From Collimonas arenae (GTDB taxonomy: Bacteria > Pseudomonadota > Gammaproteobacteria > Burkholderiales > Burkholderiaceae_D), in contig NZ_CP009962.1 of assembly GCF_000786695.1 (NCBI RefSeq), positions 3,534,001 to 3,598,000 on the forward strand: 64,000 nt of DNA. Reading direction: 5' to 3'. Position numbers and translations under genes: made by a program. The notes below the pieces were generated by a model. That model was not told the origin of the DNA, made no database searches, and worked only from the letters and a program-made list of their open reading frames with translations. Below are positions 36,450 through 45,562 of the stretch, piece after piece; the first letter of the stretch is position 1, and the number at the start of each line of letters is the position of its first letter.

Positions 36450-37211
36450 ATGTTGTGCCGCTTCAAACGCCTTGTTATAGCTAGCGCCTTTCCCCTTTTC
36501 CTGCTGACGCCGGCAGTCCATGCCGCCGACCTGGTGGTTTCGGCTGCGGCCAGCCTGACCAATGCCTTCAAGGAACTGGGCCAGTCTTTTGAAGCGCAAA
36601 ATCCGGATACCAAGGTGCTGCTCAACTTCGCCGCTTCCGATGTCTTGCTACAGCAGATTATTAAGGGCGCGCCGGCCGACGTGTTTGCTTCGGCCGACCA
36701 GGAAGCCATGAACAAGGCCGAATCGGAAAAAGCGGTGCAACCTGCGAGCCGCAAGAATTTCGCAAACAACCAGATCGTGTTGATCGTGCCGGCTGACAGC
36801 ACGCTGCCTATCGCACAATTGCAAGACCTGACCCTGCCCGCAGTAAAACGCGTGGCCTATGGCAATCCGGCGTCGGTGCCGGTCGGCCGCTATACCAAGG
36901 CGGCGCTGGAACATGTGAATTTATGGGATGCCGTATCGGCCAAGGGTGTGCCGGCGCAAAATGTGCGGCAAAGCCTGGATTACGTGGCGCGCGGCGAAGT
37001 CGAAGCCGGCTTTGTGTTTTCTACCGATGCCGCGATCATGCCCGACAAGGTGAAAGTCGCCTTGCGCGTGCCTTCGCAAACACCGGTGAGCTACCCGATC
37101 GCGGTAACCACCAATACCAAGCAGGCTGAGATGGCGGCCAAATTCGTCGCTTATGTTTTGTCACCCACCGGCCAGGCCACGCTGGCACGCTACGGCTTCT
37201 TGAAACCCTGA
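36450..37211 (+). CDS. modA: Molybdate-binding periplasmic protein
   Basis: The 253-residue protein has a signal peptide ending VHAAD and the ModA fold: LVVSAAASLTNAFKELGQSFE, LLNFAASDVLLQQIIKGAPADVFASADQEAM, and VPVGRYTKAAL with the residues that hold the oxyanion. It captures molybdate (or tungstate) for ModBC. AGGAG lies eight bases before the ATG. It is the first gene of modABC. Confidence 0.95.
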   Translation: MLCRFKRLVIASAFPLFLLTPAVHAADLVVSAAASLTNAFKELGQSFEAQNPDTKVLLNFAASDVLLQQIIKGAPADVFASADQEAMNKAESEKAVQPASRKNFANNQIVLIVPADSTLPIAQLQDLTLPAVKRVAYGNPASVPVGRYTKAALEHVNLWDAVSAKGVPAQNVRQSLDYVARGEVEAGFVFSTDAAIMPDKVKVALRVPSQTPVSYPIAVTTNTKQAEMAAKFVAYVLSPTGQATLARYGFLKP

Positions 37212-37285
37212 TGACGCAGTGTTATCGTCGAGCCTTCCGACAGAGCATCCGGGGTAAGCACCAAGGTGAATAGAAAGCAGAAGTC

Positions 37286-37963
37286 ATGAACAGCGGTGTC
37301 TGGGTAGCCCTTTTGCTGTCGTTGAAAGTCGCGGGCTGGGCCACCCTGCTCAATATGCTGTTCGGTGTTGCCGCGGCCTATGGTTTGTCGCGCTGGCGCT
37401 CGCCGGCACGCGATCTGGTCGATGCCGTCCTGACCTTGCCGCTGGTGCTGCCGCCGACCGTACTCGGCTACTATCTGCTGGTGCTGCTCGGACGCCGCGG
37501 CGTATTCGGCGCCTGGCTGGAGAAATGGGACATCGAGTTGGTTTTCACCTGGCAAGGCGCAGTGATCGCCGCCACCATCGTCGCCTTTCCGCTAGTTCTC
37601 AAATCCGCACGCGCAGCCTTCGAGAACGTCGATTCGCAATTGGAAAACGCCGCCCGCGTACTCGGCGTTTCAGAGGCCGGAGTGTTCTTTCGCGTCACCT
37701 TGCCGCTCGCCTCCAAAGGCATCCTGGCCGGCGTCTTGCTGGCCTTCGCCCGTGCGCTCGGCGAATTCGGCGCGACGCTGATGATCGCCGGCAACCTTCC
37801 CGGCCGCACCCAGACTTTGTCAGTGGCGATTTATGAAGCGGTGCAAGCCGGCGACGACCAGACTGCCAATCTGCTGGTGCTAATCACTTCCGCCACCTGC
37901 ATCGTGGTGTTGCTGATCGCCGGCCGCCTGCTGCCGAAAAGCCAGCGCCGCCGAGAGTCATGA
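37286..37963 (+). CDS. modB: Molybdate ABC transporter permease
   Basis: A 225-residue inner-membrane protein with about five helices. The EAA loop that contacts ModC is visible as ENAARVLGVSEAGVFFRVTLPLASKGILAG, and the C-terminal ARALGEFGATLMIAGNLPGRTQTLSVAIYEAVQAG stretch is diagnostic of ModB. It follows modA by 74 bases and precedes modC by 10. Confidence 0.95.
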   Translation: MNSGVWVALLLSLKVAGWATLLNMLFGVAAAYGLSRWRSPARDLVDAVLTLPLVLPPTVLGYYLLVLLGRRGVFGAWLEKWDIELVFTWQGAVIAATIVAFPLVLKSARAAFENVDSQLENAARVLGVSEAGVFFRVTLPLASKGILAGVLLAFARALGEFGATLMIAGNLPGRTQTLSVAIYEAVQAGDDQTANLLVLITSATCIVVLLIAGRLLPKSQRRRES

Positions 37964-37973
37964 GGACTACGCC

Positions 37974-38648
37974 ATGGCTATAGAAATCAACATCCGCAAG
38001 CACATGCAGGCCGACGACCGCGGCTTCAACCTGGATATCGCCTTGCGCACCGAGAGCAACCGAGTGGTGTTGTACGGTCCATCCGGCGCCGGCAAAAGTT
38101 TGACCTTGCGCGCGATTGCCGGCTTGCTGACGCCCGACGAGGGCGTGATACGCCTCAAGCAGAATATCCTGTTCGATAGCACGGCCAAGATCTGCCTGCC
38201 GCCACAACGGCGCAAAGTGGCTTATCTGTTTCAGGACTATGCCCTGTTTCCGCATCTTACCGTAGCGCAGAACGTCGCCTTCGGCCTGCGCTCGGGCAGC
38301 ACCAACATGCGCCGTCCGCAGGAACATCCGGCGGTGCAGAAATGGCTGACCTCGTTCGAGTTGAGCGCCACCGCCAACAGCTATCCACACCAGCTTTCCG
38401 GTGGCCAGCGCCAGCGTGTGGCATTGGCGCGGGCGCTAGTGCTTGAGCCGGACATTCTGCTGCTGGATGAACCGTTTTCCGCGCTCGACCTGAGCTTGCG
38501 CGAAAAGATGCGCTACGAGTTATCGGAGCTGCAACACCGGCTCAACGTGCCCATGATGGTGATCACGCACGACCCAGCCGATCTCGCACTGCTGGGCGAC
38601 GAGATATTCGAAATCCGCGACGGCAGCATCTCCAGGCCAACCGACTAG
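37974..38648 (+). CDS. modC: Molybdate ABC transporter ATP-binding protein
   Basis: A 224-residue ATPase: Walker A GPSGAGKSLT, Q-loop LFQDYALFPHL, signature LSGGQRQRVALARAL and Walker B ILLLDEPFSALDL are all intact. The protein ends about 130 residues earlier than full-length E. coli ModC because the C-terminal molybdate-binding TOBE domain is missing. Together with the HTH-only regulator next door, the locus lacks both of the usual intracellular molybdate-sensing domains. Confidence 0.93.
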   Translation: MAIEINIRKHMQADDRGFNLDIALRTESNRVVLYGPSGAGKSLTLRAIAGLLTPDEGVIRLKQNILFDSTAKICLPPQRRKVAYLFQDYALFPHLTVAQNVAFGLRSGSTNMRRPQEHPAVQKWLTSFELSATANSYPHQLSGGQRQRVALARALVLEPDILLLDEPFSALDLSLREKMRYELSELQHRLNVPMMVITHDPADLALLGDEIFEIRDGSISRPTD

Positions 38649-38657
38649 CAATCCCAT

Positions 38658-38695
38658 AAAAAAAGCGCAGGACCGAATCGGTCCTGCGCTTTTTT
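38658..38695. terminator. Bidirectional Rho-independent terminator
   Basis: A 12-bp perfect stem (38664-38675 with 38679-38690, loop AAT) is flanked by an A run on the left and a T run on the right. It ends modABC on the plus strand and the porin transcript on the minus strand. Confidence 0.9.
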
Positions 38696-38764
38696 CATCG
38701 TTCTATCACTTGTTCTATCACTTCCACGATCAGCCGCCGGCTACGGCAGCTGCGATTCCGCTAT

Positions 38765-39853
38765 TTAGAAAATGTGACGGATACCAACGCCAACGCCAGT
38801 CACGCTATCCTTGCCAACCAGTTCCGACAAGGCAGCATCTTTAGCCTTGTTGTAGTCGACCGTACCGTACACCTGGGTACGTTTGGACAAGGCATATTCC
38901 GCCACGCCGACCAGCGCGTAACGACTGCCGTCGCCCAGGTTGCCGAGGGAAGCCACAGTGACGTTCTTGCTCTTGTCATAGTAGCCGGCTGCTGTCAGCG
39001 ACCAGGCTGGAGTTGCTTGGAAAGTCGCGCCCAGGAAGTAAGCATTGTCCTGGCGCTGGACGCCGCCGATACCGCCGTTGATGGAAGCTGCACTGCCGCT
39101 CACGCCGAAATAAGCCGGTGTAGTGCCGGTGCTATCCTTGATGCGATAGTAGCCGCCGAACACCTTGGCTGCGCCGAATGCGTAGGAAGCGCTCAGGTTG
39201 TAAGTCGTGTCCTTCCAGTCGGTATTGGTCGGGCTGACGGTTTGCTGGTAGCCAGCGCCAACCGAGAAGCCGCCGATGGTGTACTGTCCGGTCGCGCCGA
39301 TCTGGCTGCCTTGTTTGATCGATCCAGCCTTCTCACCCGCAGCGTAGCTCAGGCCACCGGCGAACCCGCCGAATGTGCCGTAGTACTTGATCATGTTGGA
39401 GTTGCGGATCAGGGTGGCGCCAGCCGGCATCCACGCGTTCTGGTCGTAATTGCCGACGGTCAGCGGATCGAAGTGATCAGCCATCAGGTCGAACAACGGA
39501 GTTTGTTGACGGCCCAGGGTGATGGAGCCGAAGCTGCCGGTCAAACCGACATACGATTGACGGCTGAACAAGACGCCGGAGCTGGACATGCTGCCGTTAT
39601 CGGAATTGAAACCGTTTTCCAGACGGAAAATTGCTTTCAGGCCGCCGCCCAGATCTTCAGTACCCTTGAAACCCAGGCGGCTGTTGGAGATCGCGCCATT
39701 GGTGACCACAAAGTTTTTTTGTCCGGCGGCGTTGTCGCTGCTGATATAACGCAGGCTGGTATCGACGATACCGTAGATGGTGACACTAGTCTGCGCCATC
39801 GCGCCGCTACTAGCCAGGCCCGCCGCTACCAGCAACAAGGAATATTTTTTCAT
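38765..39853 (-). CDS. Gram-negative porin (Burkholderiales OmpC-like)
   Basis: A 362-residue outer-membrane porin: signal peptide MKKYSLLLVAAGLASSGAMAQ, then SSVTIYGIVDTSLRY-type first strand, NSRLGFKGTEDLGGGLKAIFRLENGF, SGVLFSRQSYVGLTGSFGSITLGRQQTP (which includes the loop 3 region) and the terminal GVGIRHIF strand ending in phenylalanine for BAM recognition. It forms a general diffusion trimer. GGAGA precedes the ATG. A long plus-strand open frame over it is a shadow. Confidence 0.95.
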   Translation of the reverse strand: MKKYSLLLVAAGLASSGAMAQTSVTIYGIVDTSLRYISSDNAAGQKNFVVTNGAISNSRLGFKGTEDLGGGLKAIFRLENGFNSDNGSMSSSGVLFSRQSYVGLTGSFGSITLGRQQTPLFDLMADHFDPLTVGNYDQNAWMPAGATLIRNSNMIKYYGTFGGFAGGLSYAAGEKAGSIKQGSQIGATGQYTIGGFSVGAGYQQTVSPTNTDWKDTTYNLSASYAFGAAKVFGGYYRIKDSTGTTPAYFGVSGSAASINGGIGGVQRQDNAYFLGATFQATPAWSLTAAGYYDKSKNVTVASLGNLGDGSRYALVGVAEYALSKRTQVYGTVDYNKAKDAALSELVGKDSVTGVGVGIRHIF

Positions 39854-40017
39854 GCACGTCTCCATAGGATTAATCATTTTTAGAATTTTTACGACAGCGT
39901 CAGGATCACGGCATTGCCGTTGCCTACGCCGTCGCTTTACCGCTACTGCCTACTACAACTGCGGCAGCGCCGCCATTTCGGCACTGCTAGGGTAAAGCTG
40001 CCCCGCCATCATAGCAG

Positions 40018-40060
40018 GACAACTTTCCCGCAAGACAAGTTGTTGCGAAAACACAACTTG
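40018..40060. repeat. Competing inverted repeats downstream of hppD
   Basis: ACAACTT at 40018-40024 and 40053-40059 can each pair with the AAGTTGT at 40037-40043, giving two mutually exclusive hairpins (the second extends to 8 bp, CAAGTTGT/ACAACTTG). They lie just beyond the hppD stop. There is no T run, so this may be a message 3'-end stabiliser rather than a terminator. Confidence 0.35.
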
Positions 40061-40074
40061 CATCACTCAAATAC

Positions 40075-41151
40075 TTATTCGGCCTTCAAAACGCCACGGC
40101 GGATCTGGTCGCGCTCGATCGATTCGAACAAGGCCTTGAAATTGCCTTCACCGAAGCCTTCATCGCCCTTGCGCTGGATAAATTCGAAAAATACCGGGCC
40201 CAGCGTGTTGGCTGAGAAGATTTGCAGCAGCAGGCGTCGGCCTTCATTGCTGGAAACGCCATCCAGCAGGATGCCGCGCATTTGCAACTGGTCGGCTGGC
40301 TCGCCATGGCCTGGCAAGCGCCCTTCCAGCATCTCGTAGTAAGTCGCCGGCGGCGCCACCATGAATTTGGTGCCCATTTTTTTCAAAGCATCCCAGGTTT
40401 TCACCAGGTCGTCGGTCGCCAGCGCGATATGCTGGATACCCTCGCCGCTGAACTGCATCAGGAATTCTTCGATCTGGCCCGAGCCTTTGGACGATTCTTC
40501 ATTCAAAGGAATGCGGATCTTGCCGTCGGGCGCGCTCATCGCTTTCGATGTCAGGCCGGTGTATTCGCCCTTGATATCGAAATAGCGCACTTCGCGGAAA
40601 TTGAACAGTCGCTCGTAGAAGGCGGCCCAGTGCGCCATGCGGCCACGGTACACATTGTGGGTCAGATGGTCGATGGTTTTCAGGCCGGCACCGACCGGAT
40701 TGCGGTCCACGCCTTCAATGAATTCAAAGTCGATGTCATAGATCGATTTACCTGGCGTGAAACGATCGATCAGATACAGCGGCGCGCCGCCGATGCCCTT
40801 GATCGCAGGCAAACGCAGCTCCATCACGCCGGTCTTCATGTCCATCGGTTCGGCGCCCAGTTCTAGCGCGCGCTGGTAAGCCTTGTGTGCGTCCTTGACG
40901 CGGAACGCCATGCCGCAGGCCGACGGGCCATGTTCGGCGGCGAAATATTGCGCCGGGCTATGCGGCTCATGATTGATGATGAAATTAATATCGCCCTGGC
41001 GATACAGCGTCACGTCTTTGGAACGGTGGCGGGCTACCTTGACGAAGCCCATGGCTTCAAAGGCTGGCTCGATCACATTCGGCAGCGGCGATGCATACTC
41101 GACAAACTCAAAGCCGCACAGGCCCATGGGATTTTCAAAAAGGTCGGACAT
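40075..41151 (-). CDS. hppD: 4-hydroxyphenylpyruvate dioxygenase
   Basis: The 358-residue enzyme converts 4-hydroxyphenylpyruvate to homogentisate in tyrosine degradation. The iron ligands are H162 (DHLTHNV), H241 (GIQHIAL) and E323 (FFEFIQRKG), at the positions known for the Pseudomonas enzyme; [11 protein letters not shown] and [16 protein letters not shown] are also conserved. AGGAG precedes the ATG. It is downstream of an amino-acid dehydrogenase and an ABC importer on the same strand. Homogentisate-processing genes are not in the window. Confidence 0.96.
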   Translation of the reverse strand: MSDLFENPMGLCGFEFVEYASPLPNVIEPAFEAMGFVKVARHRSKDVTLYRQGDINFIINHEPHSPAQYFAAEHGPSACGMAFRVKDAHKAYQRALELGAEPMDMKTGVMELRLPAIKGIGGAPLYLIDRFTPGKSIYDIDFEFIEGVDRNPVGAGLKTIDHLTHNVYRGRMAHWAAFYERLFNFREVRYFDIKGEYTGLTSKAMSAPDGKIRIPLNEESSKGSGQIEEFLMQFSGEGIQHIALATDDLVKTWDALKKMGTKFMVAPPATYYEMLEGRLPGHGEPADQLQMRGILLDGVSSNEGRRLLLQIFSANTLGPVFFEFIQRKGDEGFGEGNFKALFESIERDQIRRGVLKAE

Positions 41152-41208
41152 AAGGCACTCCTGGATAATTAAAGTCTGGTGGACTGGGTCAAATCGGATT
41201 GGCTAACA

Positions 41209-42471
41209 TCATTGTGTGATGGCGGCAGTCTCCGACGTTTCTGGCGTAATCAGTTGTTGCAAGGCGATTTCAAAAGCCACTTTGGCGATACCGGTAGTGC
41301 TGGCCGAATTGCTGTGGCATTTTTCCAGCGCCGCTGCGACGGTGGCTGACACATCGCCGAAGATGGCCTCGTCGGATACTTCGACCTGACTCTGCATCAG
41401 GAAAGCGAAGGCGCGCGCCATGCCGCAGTTGGCGACGAAATCGGGAATCACCGCCACCCGGTTGTCGGCATACTCATAGATCGGACCGTAGAAAATATCG
41501 CTATCGGCAAACGGCACGTTGGCGCCGCTGGAAACCACTTCCAGGCCATTGGCGATCAGTTGGTCAACTTGTTCTTGCTTGACCAGCCGCGAGCCGGCGC
41601 ATGGCAGGAAGATGTCGGCGCCAGTGCTCCAGATCGCTGCATTGCACGCTTCAAAGGACAGCATGTTTTCTGCGACCAGCTGGTTGCCCTGCTTGGCCAG
41701 GAACAAGCCATGTATTTCTTCGTAGCTGAAGCCGTCGGCATTGATCAGGCCGCCGTTGCGGTCGATGATGCCGACCACGCGCGCGCCGGCCTTGGCCAGG
41801 TAATACGCCGCAGTCGAACCGACATTGCCCCAACCCTGCACGATCACGCGCTTGCCTTCGACGCTGCCGCCATACAAACGGTAGTAATGACGCACCGATT
41901 CCGCCACCCCCCAACCCGTGATCAAATCGGCCACCAGATATTTGCGGCTGGCTTGCGGCGTATAGCGCCCATCTTCCACTACCTTGGCCACACCCATGCG
42001 CAATTGGCCGACTTTCTGGATCCGCTCCTTGTCGCTAGGCTCGAAATGGCCGTTGACGATCCCTTCTTGCGGATGCCACAGGCCGTAGCGTTCGGTCATC
42101 GGGATCACTTCATGCACTTCGTCGATATTCAGATCGCCGCCGGTGCCGTAGTAAGTCTTGAGCAAAGGTGTGACGGCCTTGTACCAACGACTCAAGACAC
42201 CTGCCTTGCGCGGATCTGCAGGATCGAAATCGATACCCGATTTGGCGCCGCCGATGGCCGGGCCGGAGACGGTGAACTTGACTTCCATGGTCTTGGCCAG
42301 CGATTCCACTTCGCGCCGGTCGAGGCCGCTGCGCATGCGGGTGCCGCCGCCGGCAGCGCCGCCGCGCAAAGAGTTGATCACGATCCAGCCGCGTGCGGGG
42401 GTTTCGGCGTCATGCCATTCAAAGACGATTTCCGGCGCTTTGCTTTCAAACGCGTTCAGTAAAGCTTTCAT
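41209..42471 (-). CDS. Glu/Leu/Phe/Val dehydrogenase family protein
   Basis: A 420-residue NAD(P)-dependent amino-acid dehydrogenase. The substrate domain shows GGGTRMRSG, KFTVSGPAIGGAKSGI with the catalytic lysine, and GTGGDLNIDEVHEVI; the Rossmann domain has VIVQGWGNVGSTAAYYLAKAGARVVGI and SSGANVPF. It deaminates an amino acid to its 2-oxo acid. Next to HppD, phenylalanine/tyrosine or branched-chain substrates are more plausible than glutamate (inference). AAGGAG precedes the ATG. Confidence 0.9.
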   Translation of the reverse strand: MKALLNAFESKAPEIVFEWHDAETPARGWIVINSLRGGAAGGGTRMRSGLDRREVESLAKTMEVKFTVSGPAIGGAKSGIDFDPADPRKAGVLSRWYKAVTPLLKTYYGTGGDLNIDEVHEVIPMTERYGLWHPQEGIVNGHFEPSDKERIQKVGQLRMGVAKVVEDGRYTPQASRKYLVADLITGWGVAESVRHYYRLYGGSVEGKRVIVQGWGNVGSTAAYYLAKAGARVVGIIDRNGGLINADGFSYEEIHGLFLAKQGNQLVAENMLSFEACNAAIWSTGADIFLPCAGSRLVKQEQVDQLIANGLEVVSSGANVPFADSDIFYGPIYEYADNRVAVIPDFVANCGMARAFAFLMQSQVEVSDEAIFGDVSATVAAALEKCHSNSASTTGIAKVAFEIALQQLITPETSETAAITQ

Positions 42472-42520
42472 ACTTCTCCTTGATACTTCTCTGGTCTCTG
42501 GTTATGACGACCGCCCCCGC

Positions 42521-43315
42521 TTAGCCTAGCAAGAGCTTGTCGTCGTCGATTTTTTCACCACGTGTGGTTTCAAACATTTTCAGCAAATCCGGCACATCCA
42601 GGCCGCGCCGCTGTTCGCCGTGCACATCCAAGATCACCTTGCCTTCGTGCAGCATCACGGTGCGCGTACCGTAGTCCAGCGCCTGCCGCATGCTGTGCGT
42701 CACCATCATCGTTGTCAGCTGGCTGGATTCGACGATCTTGGCCGTCAGAGACAAGATAAAGGCGGCGGTTTTCGGATCCAGCGCGGCGGTATGCTCGTCC
42801 AGTAGCAAGATGCGCGAAGGTTGCAGCGACGCCATCAGGAGGCTGACCGCCTGGCGCTGGCCGCCGGACAACAGACCCATGCGGTCCGACAAGCGATTTT
42901 CCAGGCCGAGATTAAGGATGCTGAGTTTTTCGCGGAATACTTCGCGCATGCTGCGGTTGAGAGAAAACCGCAGGCCGCGCGCACTGCCCCGCTTCCAGGC
43001 CAGCGCCATGTTTTCCTCAATCGTCAGGCTCTCGCAGGTACCCGCCATCGGATCCTGAAACACGCGCGCCACCAGATCGGCGCGCTGCCAGCTTGAGCGC
43101 CGCGTCGCATCGGCGCCGTCGATCCGGATACTGCCGCTGTCGACCATCAGGTCGCCGCTGACCGCATTGAGCATGGTTGATTTGCCGGCGCCGTTGGAGC
43201 CGATCACCGTGACGAACTGGCCAGACGGAATCTCCAGCGAAAGACCGCGCAAGACCTTGTTTTCGATCGGCGTGCCAGGGTTGAAAGTGATTTCCAGATT
43301 ATCGAGCTGCAACAT
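42521..43315 (-). CDS. ABC transporter ATP-binding protein (amino-acid import, TrpZ-like)
   Basis: A 264-residue ATPase with Walker A GSNGAGKSTML, Q-loop ARVFQDPMAGTC, signature LSGGQRQAVSLLMA and Walker B ILLLDEHTAALD. The DEHTAALDPKTA sequence is characteristic of the ATPases paired with DUF534-type binding proteins. Its ATG shares one base with the permease stop (TGATG). It energises the importer encoded by the two genes upstream. Confidence 0.92.
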   Translation of the reverse strand: MLQLDNLEITFNPGTPIENKVLRGLSLEIPSGQFVTVIGSNGAGKSTMLNAVSGDLMVDSGSIRIDGADATRRSSWQRADLVARVFQDPMAGTCESLTIEENMALAWKRGSARGLRFSLNRSMREVFREKLSILNLGLENRLSDRMGLLSGGQRQAVSLLMASLQPSRILLLDEHTAALDPKTAAFILSLTAKIVESSQLTTMMVTHSMRQALDYGTRTVMLHEGKVILDVHGEQRRGLDVPDLLKMFETTRGEKIDDDKLLLG

Positions 43316-44274
43316 CAGTTTTCCCCTTTCCGGGCCGCCAGGGCGTTACTGCTGCTAACGCCGGAAGGTTTGTTTTTTGGATTGCCGCGCATGCGGCCGA
43401 AGCTACGTTTGAAATTAGGAATCAGCAAGGCGAAGCCAACCAGCATTGCCGTCACCAGATTCAAATCCTGCGCCTTGAGGCCGATGAAGTCCATGTCCAG
43501 CGCGAGTGCAATAAAGAAGCGATACAGCACGGCGCCGAAAATACAGGCTGCAGTGGTAATCACCAGGCTACGCGCCGGCACCACTGTTTCACCGATAATC
43601 ACCGCCGCCAGCCCGATCACGATGGTGCCGATGCCCATCGAGATATCGGCGCCGCCCTGCGTCTGCACGAACAGTGCCCCGGCCAGCGCTACCAGCGCAT
43701 TGGAAATCGCCAGGCCCCATACCGTTTGCCGGTTGGTGGAAATACCCTGGGCACGCGCCATACGCGCATTGGCGCCGGTGGCGCGCATCGCCAGCCCGGT
43801 CTCGGAAGCAAAAAAAGCGTCCAGCAGCAGCTTGGCGACCAGCACAATCACTGCCATGACAATCGGCTGCACCCAGTAATCGGGAAGATCGCCGATATTG
43901 ATCATGCTGAACACCGTCGGTTCGCTGATCAGCGCCACGTTAGGTTTGCCCATGATGCGCAGGTTGACCGAGTAAAGCGCAATCATCACCAGGATACTGG
44001 CCAGCAATTGCATGATTTTCAGATATACATTGAGGCAAGCCGTTACGCAGCCTGCAACACCGCCGGCCAGCAGCGCGACGAAGGTGGCCAGGAAAGGATT
44101 CCAGCCAGAGACAATCAGGGTCGCGGCAACTGCGCCGCCGAGGGGAAAACTGCCATCGACCGTCAGGTCGGGAAAATTGACGACACGGAAAGACAAGAAC
44201 ACGCCAAGCGCGACCAGACCGAAAATCAGGCCGATCTCGATGGCGCCAAGCGAAGCGATAAGCGACATAAACAT
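43315..44274 (-). CDS. ABC transporter permease (TrpY-like)
   Basis: A 319-residue membrane protein with eight or more helices, belonging to the branched-chain/monosaccharide permease superfamily in the form found with DUF534 binding proteins: GLVALGVFLSFRVVNFPDLTVDGSFPLGGAVAATLI and GLAISNALVALAGALFVQTQGGADISMGIGTIVIGLAAVIIGE. It lies between the binding-protein and ATPase genes; a partial terminator hairpin separates it from the former. Confidence 0.9.
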   Translation of the reverse strand: MFMSLIASLGAIEIGLIFGLVALGVFLSFRVVNFPDLTVDGSFPLGGAVAATLIVSGWNPFLATFVALLAGGVAGCVTACLNVYLKIMQLLASILVMIALYSVNLRIMGKPNVALISEPTVFSMINIGDLPDYWVQPIVMAVIVLVAKLLLDAFFASETGLAMRATGANARMARAQGISTNRQTVWGLAISNALVALAGALFVQTQGGADISMGIGTIVIGLAAVIIGETVVPARSLVITTAACIFGAVLYRFFIALALDMDFIGLKAQDLNLVTAMLVGFALLIPNFKRSFGRMRGNPKNKPSGVSSSNALAARKGEN

Positions 44275-44383
44275 CCTTAAATAAGCTGCGGAACCGGCCG
44301 CCGCGGCAATCCGTGGAGGATCGGCGGCGACTCAGCTAAAACACGCAAAATCAGGTAAACCAACATCTGCAAACAGAAAACAA

Positions 44384-44408
44384 GCGGATAGCTACAACAG
44401 CTATCCGC
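44384..44408 (-). terminator. Intercistronic hairpin after the binding-protein gene
   Basis: GCGGATAGCT (44384-44393) and AGCTATCCGC (44399-44408) form a perfect 10-bp stem with a 5-base loop. On the minus strand TTGTTTTCTGTTT follows. It is placed 8 bases after the binding-protein stop and should reduce read-through to permease and ATPase, giving binding protein in excess. Confidence 0.7.
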
Positions 44409-44415
44409 AGGCGTT

Positions 44416-45390
44416 TTATTCGTCGACTTTGGCAGACTTGATCAATTCCGCTGGCAAGGTCACGCCTTGTTTCAGCGCAGCCTTAGGATTCACGTGCAGC
44501 TCAAATGTGGTGCTGGTTTGCGATGCGATCTTGCCCGGTGCTTCGCCCTTCAGGATACGCACGACGATCTTGCCGGTCTGGCGACCCAGGTCGTAGTAGT
44601 TCAAGCCGATGGCAGCTGCCGCGCCGCGTTTTACCGCGCTGGTATCTGCAGCCACAACTGGCAACTTGGCTTGTTCCGCTACCTTGACAATGCCTTCGAA
44701 TGCCGACATGACGTTGTTATCGGTAGGTGCGTAGATCATGTCAGCCTTGCCGATCAGGCTTTGGGCGGCGCTTGGTACATCGATGGTGCGAGCCGCAGCG
44801 GCTTCAACCAAAGTCAAGTCGGTGCCGGCCAGCTGTTTTTTCAAGGCTTCGACGATCGATACCGAATTCGCTTCACCAGGACTATAGATGATGCCGATGC
44901 GCTTGGCTTTCGGCGCTACCTGGCGCATCAGAGCGACCTGGCGGTCCAGCGGCGAGACGTCGGAAACGCCGGTGACATTGGTGCCGGAAGCATCCCAGCT
45001 CTTCACCAGTTTGGCGGCGACCGGGTCAGTCACTGCTGCGTAGACGATTGGTACGGTCTTGGTTGCGGAGACCAGCGCCTGGGCCGACGGGGTTGCAATC
45101 GCCACCGCTACGTCCGGCTGGCTGCCTGCATATTTGCGGGCGATCTGCGCCGCGGTGCCGGTGTTGCCTTGTGCGCTTTGGTATTCGAACTTCAGATTCT
45201 TGCCGGCCTCGTAGCCTTCTGCCTTCAACTCGTCCTTGACGCCATCGCGCACGGCGTCGAGCGCCGGGTGTTCAACGATGGCAGTGACCACCACCGTTTT
45301 GTCGGCGGCGTAGGTGGCAGAAGCGGATACACCTGTCAGGCTGAGCAAGACTACAGACGCAATAGCGGTACGCAAGAAAGGAAATTTCAT
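44416..45390 (-). CDS. ABC transporter substrate-binding protein (DUF534, TrpX-like)
   Basis: A 324-residue periplasmic protein with signal peptide ending TYAAD. The fold is recognisable from VVVTAIVEHPALDAVRDGVKDELKAEGY, PDVAVAIATPSAQALVSATKTVPIVYAAVTDPVAAKLV and AKRIGIIYSPGEANSVSIVEALK. Relatives (TrpX) bind tryptophan or other aromatic amino acids. GGAGAC precedes the ATG. With hppD in the same run, aromatic amino-acid uptake is the best guess. Confidence 0.9.
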   Translation of the reverse strand: MKFPFLRTAIASVVLLSLTGVSASATYAADKTVVVTAIVEHPALDAVRDGVKDELKAEGYEAGKNLKFEYQSAQGNTGTAAQIARKYAGSQPDVAVAIATPSAQALVSATKTVPIVYAAVTDPVAAKLVKSWDASGTNVTGVSDVSPLDRQVALMRQVAPKAKRIGIIYSPGEANSVSIVEALKKQLAGTDLTLVEAAAARTIDVPSAAQSLIGKADMIYAPTDNNVMSAFEGIVKVAEQAKLPVVAADTSAVKRGAAAAIGLNYYDLGRQTGKIVVRILKGEAPGKIASQTSTTFELHVNPKAALKQGVTLPAELIKSAKVDE

Positions 45391-45562
45391 GACTTTGTCT
45401 CCAAATGAGTCAGTTTGGTTGCCGGAAATCGGCCTCTTTATTATATTGCAACAGGGGTATATTCCGACTTGCTCCCATGTCGCTACATAGTTTATTTTGA
45501 AAAAAGTATAGCTTTGAACGCTAAAAATTGGTTTGCGAGTTGCGGCCGATTTTTATACGGTT
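45391..45562. promoter_or_regulatory. Divergent promoter region between the ABC importer and Lrp-type regulator
   Basis: This 172-base gap is AT-rich and must drive the importer on the minus strand and the regulator on the plus strand. An Lrp-type binding site is expected, but I could not delimit one. Confidence 0.45.
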
